The position numbers were made by a program, and so were the translations under genes. This document shows, piece after piece, positions 1-10,588 of a stretch of DNA of 64,000 nucleotides. The stretch covers positions 764,391-828,390 of the forward strand of contig NZ_LMDJ01000012.1 of the NCBI RefSeq assembly GCF_001425045.1, given 5' to 3'. Source of the stretch: Massilia sp. Root351 (GTDB taxonomy: Bacteria; Pseudomonadota; Gammaproteobacteria; Burkholderiales; Burkholderiaceae_D). The stretch's first letter is position 1. Each line of letters starts with the position of its first letter. The notes under the pieces are model-generated. The model was not told the origin of the DNA and searched no databases. It saw only the letters and a program-made list of their open reading frames with translations.

Positions 1-1499
1 AAAATAACGATTCGAGCCGCTTTCTTTCCTCCGGCGTTCCTGGCCTGGACAATATCCTGGCGGGCGGCTTGACACGCGACCGTTTGTATCTGGTCGAGGG
101 CGAACCCGGAACCGGCAAGACCACGCTGGCGCTGCAGTTCCTGAATGAAGGCAAGCGCCAGGGGGAATCGGTGCTGTACATCACGCTGGCGGAGACCACG
201 GTGGAACTGAGTTCGGTGGCGCAGTCGCACGGCTGGACGCTGGACGGCATCCACATCGAAGAAATCATCCCCGACCAGGCCTCGCTCGACCCGGACCAGC
301 AATACTCGATCTTCCACCCCTCCGAAATCGAGCTCGGCACCACCACCCAGCGCATCCTGGCGGCCATCGAGAAGTACAAGCCCACGCGCGCCGTGCTCGA
401 TTCGCTGTCCGAACTGCAGCTGCTGGCCGAGAGCCCGCTGCGCTACCGGCGCCAGGTGCTCGCGCTCAAGCAGTACCTCACCAGCCGCAACTGCACCACC
501 ATCTTCCTGGACGACCGCACCGCCCTCAGTACCGACCTGCAAGTGCGCAGCGTGGCGCACGGCGTGGTCACGCTGGAACTGGCCAGCCAGTCCTACGGCA
601 GCGAACGGCGCCGCCTGCGGGTGGTGAAATACCGCGGCATCGCCTTTCGCGGCGGCTCGCACGACTACCGCATCCTGCATGGCGGGCTGCACGTGTTCCC
701 GCGCCTGGTGGCGGCCGAAACGCGGGTCTCCAGCACCCGCCGCCAGCTCTCCAGCGGCCTGGCCGCCATGGACGACCTGCTGGGCGGCGGCCTGGAAGAA
801 GGCATGAGCACCCTGGTGGCCGGGCCGCCGGGCAGCGGCAAATCCACCGTGGCGGCGCAGTTCGTCTCGGCCGCGTGCCGGCGCGGCGAGCGCGCCGCCA
901 TGTTCCTGTTCGAAGAGTCGCGCAACAATATGCTAAACCGCGCCGAAAGCCTGGGCCTGGACCTGAAACGGGCCATCGACGACGGGCTGCTCACGGTGCA
1001 GCAAGTGGATCCGGCCGAGCTGACCCCGGGCCAGTTCACCCAGGCCGTGGTGAGCGCGGCCGCCGCCGATGCGCGCGTGATCGTCATCGACAGCCTGAAC
1101 GGCTACCTGAACGCGGTGCCGGACGAGCGCTTCCTGTCGACCTACCTGCACGAGCTGCTCACCTATCTGGGCCAGCGCGGCGTGGTCACCATCGTGGTGG
1201 GGGTGCAGGCCGGCATGATAGGCGGCGCCATGACCACGGCGGTGGATGCCAGCTATATCGCCGACAACGTCATCATGCTGCGCTACTTCGAAGCCGAAGG
1301 CGAAGTGCGGCAGGCGATCTCGGTGTTCAAGAAACGCGGCAGCCGGCACGAGCGCACGCTGCGCGACTTCAGCATCGGCAAGGGCGGCCCCATGGTCGGC
1401 GCGGTCCTGGCCGGCTTCCACGGCGTGCTGACCGGCGTGCCGACCTATATCCACCCCGCCACGGACGCGGCGCACGGCCCCGCCAGCCGCCAGCCCTGA
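1..1499 (+). CDS. KaiC-like double-domain ATPase (5' end outside window)
   Basis: The reading frame is open from base 3, so the start lies upstream of the window; 498 residues are visible. Two RecA/KaiC modules are present, each with a Walker A: GEPGTGKTT near visible residue 33 and GPPGSGKST near residue 274. The second module has the Glu-Glu pair (FLFEES) used for catalysis in KaiC, while the first reads LAET and seems to lack one Glu. The tail (LRYFEAEGEVRQAISVFKKR) is typical of proteobacterial KaiC-like signalling ATPases found beside histidine kinases. The next gene begins 5 bp downstream and is a hybrid kinase, so the two probably form one signalling unit. A circadian role should not be assumed: kaiA and kaiB are not in view. 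Confidence 0.9.
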   Translation, partial: NNDSSRFLSSGVPGLDNILAGGLTRDRLYLVEGEPGTGKTTLALQFLNEGKRQGESVLYITLAETTVELSSVAQSHGWTLDGIHIEEIIPDQASLDPDQQYSIFHPSEIELGTTTQRILAAIEKYKPTRAVLDSLSELQLLAESPLRYRRQVLALKQYLTSRNCTTIFLDDRTALSTDLQVRSVAHGVVTLELASQSYGSERRRLRVVKYRGIAFRGGSHDYRILHGGLHVFPRLVAAETRVSSTRRQLSSGLAAMDDLLGGGLEEGMSTLVAGPPGSGKSTVAAQFVSAACRRGERAAMFLFEESRNNMLNRAESLGLDLKRAIDDGLLTVQQVDPAELTPGQFTQAVVSAAAADARVIVIDSLNGYLNAVPDERFLSTYLHELLTYLGQRGVVTIVVGVQAGMIGGAMTTAVDASYIADNVIMLRYFEAEGEVRQAISVFKKRGSRHERTLRDFSIGKGGPMVGAVLAGFHGVLTGVPTYIHPATDAAHGPASRQP

Positions 1500-1504
1500 G
1501 CGCC

Positions 1505-3010
<1,506 letters not shown>

Positions 3011-3035
3011 TCCGATCGCAACCGCGCTTTCCCGC

Positions 3036-3110
3036 CAAGCGAGCTGAGCCGCATTTCACCCACTTCGGGGTCTGACCCCGATTGTGGTGCAATGGGGCTC
3101 AGCTCGCTTG
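3036..3110. repeat. Palindromic intergenic element, copy 1
   Basis: A 15-bp perfect inverted repeat bounds the element: CAAGCGAGCTGAGCC at 3036-3050 and its complement at 3096-3110. Its centre is a second small palindrome, CGGGGTC-T-GACCCCG (3067-3081). A closely related element occurs at 43791-43866 with the same arms and core. It lies between two convergent genes (3010 and 3136). It resembles a REP/REPIN-type or small non-autonomous element and may also act as a bidirectional terminator or mRNA 3' stabiliser, although it has no T-tract. Confidence 0.75.
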
Positions 3111-3135
3111 TAGGAATTGTCTCCAGTCGTAGGAT

Positions 3136-5022
3136 TTATTTCCAGTCGCCTCGCAATTCGGCAACTTGGGCGCGCAGCAGCTCGGGGGTGGCGTCCAGCG
3201 GGGCGACGGGCTGGCCGACGGCCAGCGCCAGCCGCGAGCGCCAGCCTTTGCGGAAGGTGCGCTCAAATACGTTCTCGTTGCTGCGGCTGAGCAGATGGCC
3301 CCACAGGCCGCGCAGCGCCATCGGGATCACCGGCACTTTGCTGCGTTCGATGATCTTGGCGATGCCGCCCTTGAATTCGTTCAACTCGCCCGTGGTGGTC
3401 AGCCGCCCTTCCGGGAAGATGCACACCAGGTCGCCCTCGTGCAGCGCCTGCGCGATGTCGATGAAGGCCTTCTCCATCAGCCACGGGTCTTCCTTGGCCG
3501 GCGCGATCGGGATCGCCTTGGCGGTGCGGAAGATCCAGCCCAGCAGCGGCGTCTTGAAGATGCGGTGGTCCATCACGAAGCGGATCGGACGCGGGCTGGC
3601 CGCGCCGATGACGATGGCGTCGACGTAGCTGACGTGATTGCACACCAGGACCGCCGGGCCGCTTTCAGGGATGCGGTCGGCGTCGATGGTCTTCACGCGG
3701 TGCAGCGTGTGGATCAGCATCCAGGCCAGGAAGCGCATCAGGAATTCCGGCACCAGCGAGAAGATGTACACCGCCACCAGCGCGTTCAGCACCGCCGTGG
3801 CCAGGAACAGCTCGGGGATGGTGAAGCCCTGCCCCAGCAGCAGGATGGCGACGCCGGCGGCGGCCACCATGAACAGCGCATTCAGGATATTCATGCCGGC
3901 GATGGTGCGCGACAGGTGGGCCGGCTCGCAGCGCACCTGGATCAGCGCGAACAGCGGCACGATGAAGAAGCCGCCAAACACGCCTATCATCACCACGTCG
4001 AACAGAATGCGCAGCGCGCTGTCTTGCGCCAGGAAACTGAGCCACTGCACCGCGCCGGTGTTGGCGTAGCCCAGGCTGGCGAAGTACAGGTCCATGCCGA
4101 ACAGCGACAGGCCGATGGAACCGAACGGCACCAGGCCGATTTCCACCTTGTGGCCGGACAGCCGCTCGCACAGCAGCGAGCCGGTGCCCACGCCCAGCGA
4201 GAACACCGTCAGCAGCAGCACGAACACGCTGTGGTCGCCGTGCAGGTATTCCTTGGCGTACACCGGGAACTGCGCCAGGATCAGCGCGCCGTAGAACCAG
4301 AACCACGAGTTGCCCAGCATGGACAGGAACACGGTGCGGTTCTGCCTGGAGAAACTGAGGTTGCGGATGGTTTCGCTGACCGGATTCCAGTTGATCGTCA
4401 GGTCAGGCGCCGGGGCCGGCGTGAGCGGCACGCGGTAGCTGGCCAGCAGGCCCAGCACGGCCACCGCCAGCGTGGCGCCGGCCACCAGCTCGATGCCGAT
4501 ATTGCCGTAGGCGACCAGCACCGCGCCCAGCACCTGGCCCAGCAGGATGCCGACGAAGGTGCCCATCTCGATCACGCCGTTGCCGCCCATCAGCTCCTCG
4601 GGCTTGAGCTGCTGCGGCAGGTAGGCGTACTTCACCGGGCCGAACAGGGTGGAATGCACGCCCATGCCGACCACCGCCGCGATCAGCAGCCACAGCGTGT
4701 GCGACATCCAGCCCACCCCGGCCATCAGCATGATGCCCACTTCCAGCCACTTCACCAGGCGCGACAGGCCGGCCTTCTCGAACTTGTCGGCGATCTGGCC
4801 GGCGGTGGCGGAGAACACCACGTAGGGCAGGATGAACAAGCCGGGGATCAGGTTGGTGACCATGGAGGCGGACATGGTGGTCCAGCTGGCCGCTTCGAAG
4901 CCCAAAATCACCATCAGGGCGGTCTTGAACAGGTTGTCGTTGAAGGCGCCCAGGAACTGGACCCAGAAGAACGGGGCGAAGCGGCGCTGCGTCAGCAGGG
5001 AAAACTGGCTCGGCTTGCTCAT
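3136..5022 (-). CDS. MFS transporter fused to 1-acylglycerol-phosphate acyltransferase (LplT-Aas-like)
   Basis: The 628-residue protein joins two domains. Residues 1-420 form a multi-helix MFS permease beginning with FFWVQFLGAFNDNLFKTAL, the signature of LplT-like lysophospholipid flippases. From about residue 440 a PlsC acyltransferase domain follows, with catalytic H-x4-D in NHVSYVD and the substrate motif FPEGRLT. By homology it would flip lysophospholipids across the inner membrane and re-acylate them. E. coli Aas carries a further acyl-ACP synthetase domain, which is absent here. The ATG at 5022 is followed directly by the conserved N-terminus. The gene is convergent with the hybrid kinase, with the palindromic element between them. 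Confidence 0.9.
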   Translation of the reverse strand: MSKPSQFSLLTQRRFAPFFWVQFLGAFNDNLFKTALMVILGFEAASWTTMSASMVTNLIPGLFILPYVVFSATAGQIADKFEKAGLSRLVKWLEVGIMLMAGVGWMSHTLWLLIAAVVGMGVHSTLFGPVKYAYLPQQLKPEELMGGNGVIEMGTFVGILLGQVLGAVLVAYGNIGIELVAGATLAVAVLGLLASYRVPLTPAPAPDLTINWNPVSETIRNLSFSRQNRTVFLSMLGNSWFWFYGALILAQFPVYAKEYLHGDHSVFVLLLTVFSLGVGTGSLLCERLSGHKVEIGLVPFGSIGLSLFGMDLYFASLGYANTGAVQWLSFLAQDSALRILFDVVMIGVFGGFFIVPLFALIQVRCEPAHLSRTIAGMNILNALFMVAAAGVAILLLGQGFTIPELFLATAVLNALVAVYIFSLVPEFLMRFLAWMLIHTLHRVKTIDADRIPESGPAVLVCNHVSYVDAIVIGAASPRPIRFVMDHRIFKTPLLGWIFRTAKAIPIAPAKEDPWLMEKAFIDIAQALHEGDLVCIFPEGRLTTTGELNEFKGGIAKIIERSKVPVIPMALRGLWGHLLSRSNENVFERTFRKGWRSRLALAVGQPVAPLDATPELLRAQVAELRGDWK

Positions 5023-5120
5023 GGTGGTGGTCTTTGCAAAAGTAGAATGTTGACAAAATACATCAGGAACCCCGGGCCGACAACCCGGTTTACCGCAACT
5101 GCGCGCCGACCGGCCTTGAC

Positions 5121-5852
5121 CTAGCGCATCAAGGCCTTGAAAGCCGTCGGCATCCAGGGCCGCGCCGCCAGCATGAAGGTCAGCGAGTGGCGCTGCTCAT
5201 ACGGCAGCCGGGCGTCTTCCTGGTGCTGCCGGGAAAACTCGTCGGCCACCTGCTTCAGCCGCTCCAGCAGCGCCTTGGCGGAGCGCGGCGACAGCATCAC
5301 GCTGACCAGCTTCATGAGCTCCTGGTCGCCGGCAAAGCGCGCATCCAGGAAGTCGCCGTAGGCCTCGCCGCGGAACCAGGTCTGGATCGGACCGTTCGGT
5401 ATCCAGCTGAAGGTGCGCGCCACCAGCAGCTTGACGCGGTTGTTCGGCAGCAGCGTCAGGAAACCGATCTTATCCAGCCGCAGCAGATACTTCACCGCTT
5501 CCGCCTCACTGATCTTATACACCGCCACGATACGCTCCAGTGGAATCATGTTCAGCGCCGCCACCGCCACCACCAGCAATTTCATGTCGCCGATGATTTC
5601 CTGCTCCTGCGCATAGGTCAGTTGCGCAATCAGCTGGGGGGCGTCGGTGGCCGCCTGCACCAGTTCGGCGAAATCCATGCCCACCGCGTCCAATATCTGT
5701 TCCAGGCGCTCCAGCGTGAAACTGCGCTGGGCAAACATGCGCTTGACGCTGGCCTCGGACAAGCCGATGCGCCGGGCCAGCTCCGCGTACGTCACGGCTT
5801 TCAGCTTCAATTGCCGTTTCAGTGCGTCAATCATGAGGCTGGAATTGGACAT
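5121..5852 (-). CDS. XRE-family transcriptional regulator
   Basis: The protein has 243 residues from the ATG at 5852. An N-terminal helix-turn-helix (AELARRIGLSEASVKRMF, about residues 20-37) is of the Cro/CI type, followed by an alpha-helical region of about 180 residues without a recognised ligand-binding fold. The frame stays open upstream to a possible start at 5942. I chose 5852 because a good sigma-70 promoter (5884-5911) lies inside that extension and the HTH domain starts right after 5852. It sits upstream of the acyltransferase-permease on the same strand and could regulate it. Target genes cannot be deduced from sequence. Confidence 0.85.
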   Translation of the reverse strand: MSNSSLMIDALKRQLKLKAVTYAELARRIGLSEASVKRMFAQRSFTLERLEQILDAVGMDFAELVQAATDAPQLIAQLTYAQEQEIIGDMKLLVVAVAALNMIPLERIVAVYKISEAEAVKYLLRLDKIGFLTLLPNNRVKLLVARTFSWIPNGPIQTWFRGEAYGDFLDARFAGDQELMKLVSVMLSPRSAKALLERLKQVADEFSRQHQEDARLPYEQRHSLTFMLAARPWMPTAFKALMR

Positions 5853-5883
5853 GGCGGTAGCCCTACGCAAAAAGTATCGAAAG

Positions 5884-5911
5884 ATAATACCATGCGTGCG
5901 ATTTTTGGCAA
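5884..5911 (-). promoter_or_regulatory. Sigma-70-type promoter for the XRE regulator
   Basis: On the minus strand TTGCCA (5906-5911) and TATTAT (5884-5889) are separated by 16 bp. The predicted transcript starts about 25 bases before the ATG at 5852. Its position inside the longer open frame argues against a start at 5942. Confidence 0.55.
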
Positions 5912-5984
5912 CTAGTAGCATATACGTTGCCGGATTGGCCATCCGGGGCGATGATGCAGTCCATCAACCAACCGGAGACTTAAC

Positions 5985-6422
5985 ATGAAACGCCTGCTGC
6001 TGATTTCCCTGCTGTCGCTTGCCGCTGTATCCGCCACATCCTCGGCCAATGCGGCCGGTGCCGGCGCAGGCGCCGGCGGGTCCGAACTGTCGCGTGCTTC
6101 CGAAGCGCTGTCCGGCGCGGCCGGCATCGTCTTGCTGGGATCGATGTCGGCGGTGGCCGCTTCTGGCTACGTCGTCATCGCCAGCGTGGACGCGGCGGCA
6201 GACGGCAGCGTGGTGGTGCTCAAGGGCGCGTCCGACGCAGCCACGGCCTCGGTGAAACTGAGCGCCAAGGCGACCGAAGGCCTGTCGCGCGCCGTGGGCC
6301 AGGCGGTGACGGTGACGGCCATCTCCACCGGCTACGTGCTGGTCCTGTCCGGCAAGGCCATCGCCTTCATCCCGAACGAAGTGGGCCAGGCCCTGATGCA
6401 CCACAGCCGCGTGGGGCAATAA
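5985..6422 (+). CDS. Small exported Gly/Ala-rich protein of unknown function
   Basis: The 145-residue product starts with a clear Sec signal peptide (MKRLLLISLLSLAAVSATSS, cleavage likely near ANA-AG). A Gly/Ala-rich stretch and two moderately hydrophobic segments follow (about residues 45-65 and 110-130). A ribosome binding site (GGAG) lies about 9 bp before the ATG. The stop is one base before the start of the DUF2145 gene, so the two are almost certainly co-expressed. I do not recognise a family. The repeated VVxAS/VVVLKGASDA pattern suggests a surface or periplasmic structural protein rather than an enzyme. Confidence 0.8.
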   Translation: MKRLLLISLLSLAAVSATSSANAAGAGAGAGGSELSRASEALSGAAGIVLLGSMSAVAASGYVVIASVDAAADGSVVVLKGASDAATASVKLSAKATEGLSRAVGQAVTVTAISTGYVLVLSGKAIAFIPNEVGQALMHHSRVGQ

Positions 6423-6423
6423 C

Positions 6424-7221
6424 ATGCGCCGCACGACCCTCGCCTGCATCGCCGCCGCGCTGGCCGCCCTGGCTTTGCAGCCTTGCGCCGCGCAAGCCGG
6501 CAACAGCTGCGAAGACAAGCCGCTCGAACTGCAGTCTGTCGTCAAAGGCATGGACCTGGCGCTGCGCACCAGCCGCGCGCTGGACGAAAGCGGCGCGCAG
6601 ATCGCCTTCCTGTCGCGGGCCGGGCAGGACTTGAGCAAGTACCGCCTGCGCTACTCGCACATGGCGCTGGTGTGGCGCGACCAGGAACGCGGCCGCTGGC
6701 TGGTGGTGCACGAACTGAATGACTGCGGCAGCGCGACCTCCGGCCTGTTCAACGAAGGCCTCGGTAACTTCTTCCTGGACGACATGTTCCTGTACGAGGC
6801 GCAGTTGGTGATCCCGAGCCCGGAGATACAGGCCCGGCTGGCGCGCGTGCTGTCGACCAGCACGCCGCGCCGCCTGCACCACAGCAACTACAACATGCTG
6901 TCCTACGCCTATTCGACGCGCTACCAGAACTCCAACCAGTGGGTGCTGGAGAGTTATGCCGCCGCCAGCGCCGAACCGGGCCAGGTGGAGACCCGCGCCG
7001 AAGCGCAAGCGTGGCTGAAGCAGGCCGGCTACCGCCCCATCACCGTCGAGATCCCGGCCATGACGCGGCTCGGCGCGCGCATGTTCCGCGCCAACGTGGC
7101 GTTCGACGATCACCCGCACGAGCGCCGCATGGCGGGCCAGATCGACACCGTGACCGTCGACTCGGTGGTGCGCTTCATCAAGACGCAGGACAAGGACGCG
7201 CGTACGCTCACGATACGCTGA
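6424..7221 (+). CDS. DUF2145-family exported protein
   Basis: The 265-residue protein has an N-terminal signal peptide ending near AQAGN. The body matches the uncharacterised DUF2145 family: a conserved RYSHMALVWRD segment, VVHELNDCG, and an FLDDMFLYEAQLVIP motif. The conserved His and Cys residues recall NlpC/P60-like papain-fold enzymes, but that catalytic role is my inference. It follows the small exported protein by one base and precedes the DUF2339 gene by 22 bp, so all of them may form one envelope-related operon. Confidence 0.8.
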   Translation: MRRTTLACIAAALAALALQPCAAQAGNSCEDKPLELQSVVKGMDLALRTSRALDESGAQIAFLSRAGQDLSKYRLRYSHMALVWRDQERGRWLVVHELNDCGSATSGLFNEGLGNFFLDDMFLYEAQLVIPSPEIQARLARVLSTSTPRRLHHSNYNMLSYAYSTRYQNSNQWVLESYAAASAEPGQVETRAEAQAWLKQAGYRPITVEIPAMTRLGARMFRANVAFDDHPHERRMAGQIDTVTVDSVVRFIKTQDKDARTLTIR

Positions 7222-7243
7222 CAACATACCGGCAGAGGTCATC

Positions 7244-10200
7244 ATGGAATGGATCATGGTTGGATTAGTCGCGGCAGCGGTGTACTGGATCGGGATGCCG
7301 ATCTATTGCATCGCCGCCGCGCGTCGCGCCAGCCGGCAGGCTGCCGGCAACGAAAGCGATGTGCAGCAACTGCGCCATCTGGTTGGGGAGTTGCGGGCGC
7401 AAGTGCGCGATCTGCTCGCCGAGCACACGCAGCCCGCCCCCCCGCCGGCACCGGAGGCCGCCGCGCCCCAGCAGGCCGCAGCGCCGGCGCAGGCGCCGAT
7501 GCCGCCGCCGGTTCCGGCCCGGTCCCCGGCCCCAGTCGTATCGCTCCCGTTCCCGCCATCAACTCCGGTGCCGCCTGCCGCGACGGCAGTTCCCGCCTCG
7601 CCTGCCCTGCCGGGCGCCGCTGACACGTACGCGCCTCCGGGTGCTGCGGCCGGCGCCTCCCCTCCCGCCACGCCTGCGCCGATGGACCCGGCAGCCAGCA
7701 CGCCATCCGCCAGATCGGCGTCCCGGGCAGCCCCGGCAGCGACTGCAGCGACTGCAGCAACAGGAACAGCCGCACCGGCAGCACCAGCGGCGCCAGCCTG
7801 GCTGGTGGCGGCGCGCGACTGGCTATTTGGCGGCAATGTCGTCGCCAAGCTCGGCCTGCTGATCCTGTTCATGGGCGTGAGCTTCCTGCTCAAATACGCC
7901 GCCGCCAATTTCAACACCCCTATCGAACTGCGCCTGAGCGGCGTGGTGCTGGCCGACCTGGCCCTGCTGGCCTGGGGCTGGCGCATCCGCGATAGCCGCC
8001 CCGGCATCAGCCTGCCCGTGCAAGGCACCGCGATCGCCGTCCTGATCCTCACCACTTTCGCTGCCTTCCGCGTCTATCACCTGCTGCCCGCCACGCTGGC
8101 TTTCGCCCTGCTGACCGTCTTGGTCGCCTTTGCCTGCGTGCTGGCGGTGCTGCAGAACGCCGTCTGGCTGGCCGTATTCGGCATCATCGGTGGCTTCGCG
8201 GCGCCGGTGCTGGTCTCCACCGGCAGCGGTAACCACATCGCCCTGTTCAGCTACTGCGCCATCCTCAACGCCGGCATCCTCTATATCGCCACCAAAAAAT
8301 CCTGGCGCGCCCTCAATGTGCTCGGCTTCGCCTGCACCTTCGTGCTTGGCACTTCGTGGGGCGTGCTGCGCTATACGCCGCACCACTACCTGTCCGCGCA
8401 GCTGTTCCTTGGCCTGTTCCTGCTGATGTACATCGCCATCGCGGTGTTCTACGCACAACGGCAAGCGCCCAAGCTGGCGCATTACGTGGATGGCACCCTG
8501 GTGTTCGGCACGCCGCTGGCCGCCATCGGCCTGCAGCACGGCCTGGTGCAGCACATGGAATTCGGTATGGCCTGGTCCGCCCTGGCCATAGGCCTGCTCT
8601 ACGCCGGACTGGCCTTGGCGCTGTGGCGCCGCCTGGGCGCCACGAGCCGGCTGCTGTGCGAATCCTTCCTCGCGCTCGGCGTCGTGTTCGGCACGCTGGC
8701 GCTGCCCTTCGCGCTGGACGGCCGCTGGACCGCCGCCGCCTGGGCGCTGGAAGGCGCCGGCGTGGTATGGGTTGGCTTGCGCCAGCAGCGCAAGCTGGCC
8801 TGGACCTTTGGCTTGCTGGTGCAGGGCGCCGCCTGGATCGGCTTCCTCGGCGACATCATCAGCCTCGACGCCGCCGTGCTGGCTAACGCCAACATCTGGC
8901 TCGGCTTCCTGATCCTGGCCGCCGGCACCTTCATCGTCGCGGTGCAATTCCGCGGCGCCGGCCAGGCCGTGCCTGCCGCCGTGCGCGATCCGCTCGCCAC
9001 GCTGCTGCTGGCGATAGCCGCCGCGTGGCTGCTGGCCGGCACCTGGTACGAAGTGGTCAGCCGCAGCAGCGGCGCCACCCAGCTCAACCTGCTCACCGCC
9101 AGCGCGCTGGTGGTGGCAGCCTTACTCGGCGTGATCGCTGCCCGCATGCGCTGGCGCATCGCCGGCGGCTACACGGTGGCCGTGCAACTGCTGGCCGCCG
9201 GCGTCTTCCTGTACCGCACGCGCTGGGACTGGCTGGACAGCCGGGTCGCCCTGCTCGACGGTCCCTTCCTGAGCGCCCTCATGCTGGGCGCCGGCCTGTG
9301 GCTCTCCAGCCTGTTCTTCCACCGCCACGCCGTCCGCAGCGCCGACGAAAAAGAGCGCACCTCGCTCGCCCTCACATCGGAGGCGCTGCTGCCCGGCGCG
9401 GGACTGGCCTGGTACGTCATGGCGCTGGCGCCGCTGGCCGCCTGCCTGGCGGACCAGTACGGCCTGCGCCCCGGCTTCCAAGGCGTGCACGACCTGCCCG
9501 CCATGCTCTCGTTCTACGCCATCGGCGCCAGCCTGCTGGCCTTGCTGGCCCAGCATCTGGCGTGCCGTATGGACTGGCGCGGCCTGCGCAAGCTGGCCAT
9601 GCCGGTATGGCTGGTGCAAGCCGGCATCAGCGGCGCCATGCTGCTGATGATGCATTTCACCGGACACACACCCGGCGCGCTGGCCTGGTGCGCTTATGCC
9701 GCCGCCTGGACCGCCTCCGAGTACACGCTGCGGACGTGGACCCGTATGGCGTGGCCGCTGCCGCACGCCGCCCTGGTAGCGGTGCATCTGCTGCGCATTG
9801 CCGCGCCGTGGCTCATGATCTGGCCGGTGCTGAACCACGCCATCGCCGGCTGGCTGCTGGCGGGCGGCACAGCGGAGCAAATTCGCATGCTGCTGGACGG
9901 CTGGGAAGTCAGCGGAGGCTGGGCGCGCTACCTGCCGGCATGGGCCATGATGGCGGCCACCGCCGTCCTGCTGCGGTGCCGGGCGGACGAATGGCCGCTC
10001 AATCCGCTGGCAGCCTGGCACCAGCGCTTCCTGCTGCCCGTTGCCGCCGTGTGGACGCTGTTGCTGGCAGCGCGCTGGAACTTGCTGTACAGCGGCGCCA
10101 TGGCCCCGCTACCCTACCTGCCACTGCTCAATCCGCTGGACCTGACCACCGGCTTCGCGCTGCTGCTGGCCGCAGCCGCCTTCCGCCGGCACCGCTTTGC

Positions 10201-10588
10201 CCCGCAGCGCAAAGGGGCCGCCGCCGGCGCCGGCTACGTGTGGTTCAATCTGATGCTGCTGCGCTCCGTGTCGAACTACATGGATGTGCCCTACCAGTTC
10301 AACGCGCTGATGGCCTCACAGTTCGTGCAGGCGCTGCTTTCGCTGGTGTGGACCGTCAGCGCCATGGTGCTCATGCGGATGGCTGCGCGGCGCGGCATGC
10401 GCACGCTGTGGGGCATAGGCGCGGCACTGCTCGCGGTGGTGGTGCTCAAGCTGTTCGCGGTGGACCTGTCCAATGCCGGCGGCATCGAGCGCATCGTGTC
10501 GTTCATCGGTGCCGGCTTGCTGATGGTGGCCATCGGATACGTCGCCCCGCTGCCCCCTGCCGCCCCGCGTGCGGAAGTGGCGCAATGA
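7244..10588 (+). CDS. DUF2339 polytopic membrane protein
   Basis: This 1114-residue inner-membrane protein begins with one membrane helix and a short coiled coil (ESDVQQLRHLVGELRAQVRD). A Pro/Ala-rich linker of about 130 residues follows, then more than 20 predicted transmembrane helices. The linker-to-membrane transition (WLFGGNVVAKLGLLILFMGV) is the hallmark of DUF2339 proteins. The function is unknown. The stop overlaps the start of the DUF3999 gene (ATGA), and the DUF2339-DUF3999 pairing recurs in proteobacteria, so the two probably act as one membrane complex. An RBS-like AGAGG precedes the ATG at 7244. Confidence 0.88.
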   Translation: MEWIMVGLVAAAVYWIGMPIYCIAAARRASRQAAGNESDVQQLRHLVGELRAQVRDLLAEHTQPAPPPAPEAAAPQQAAAPAQAPMPPPVPARSPAPVVSLPFPPSTPVPPAATAVPASPALPGAADTYAPPGAAAGASPPATPAPMDPAASTPSARSASRAAPAATAATAATGTAAPAAPAAPAWLVAARDWLFGGNVVAKLGLLILFMGVSFLLKYAAANFNTPIELRLSGVVLADLALLAWGWRIRDSRPGISLPVQGTAIAVLILTTFAAFRVYHLLPATLAFALLTVLVAFACVLAVLQNAVWLAVFGIIGGFAAPVLVSTGSGNHIALFSYCAILNAGILYIATKKSWRALNVLGFACTFVLGTSWGVLRYTPHHYLSAQLFLGLFLLMYIAIAVFYAQRQAPKLAHYVDGTLVFGTPLAAIGLQHGLVQHMEFGMAWSALAIGLLYAGLALALWRRLGATSRLLCESFLALGVVFGTLALPFALDGRWTAAAWALEGAGVVWVGLRQQRKLAWTFGLLVQGAAWIGFLGDIISLDAAVLANANIWLGFLILAAGTFIVAVQFRGAGQAVPAAVRDPLATLLLAIAAAWLLAGTWYEVVSRSSGATQLNLLTASALVVAALLGVIAARMRWRIAGGYTVAVQLLAAGVFLYRTRWDWLDSRVALLDGPFLSALMLGAGLWLSSLFFHRHAVRSADEKERTSLALTSEALLPGAGLAWYVMALAPLAACLADQYGLRPGFQGVHDLPAMLSFYAIGASLLALLAQHLACRMDWRGLRKLAMPVWLVQAGISGAMLLMMHFTGHTPGALAWCAYAAAWTASEYTLRTWTRMAWPLPHAALVAVHLLRIAAPWLMIWPVLNHAIAGWLLAGGTAEQIRMLLDGWEVSGGWARYLPAWAMMAATAVLLRCRADEWPLNPLAAWHQRFLLPVAAVWTLLLAARWNLLYSGAMAPLPYLPLLNPLDLTTGFALLLAAAAFRRHRFAPQRKGAAAGAGYVWFNLMLLRSVSNYMDVPYQFNALMASQFVQALLSLVWTVSAMVLMRMAARRGMRTLWGIGAALLAVVVLKLFAVDLSNAGGIERIVSFIGAGLLMVAIGYVAPLPPAAPRAEVAQ

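Noticed and set aside
5853..5942. Longer N-terminus for the XRE regulator (start at 5942)
   Set aside because: A promoter with TTGCCA-N16-TATTAT lies within it and the added residues do not resemble the family.
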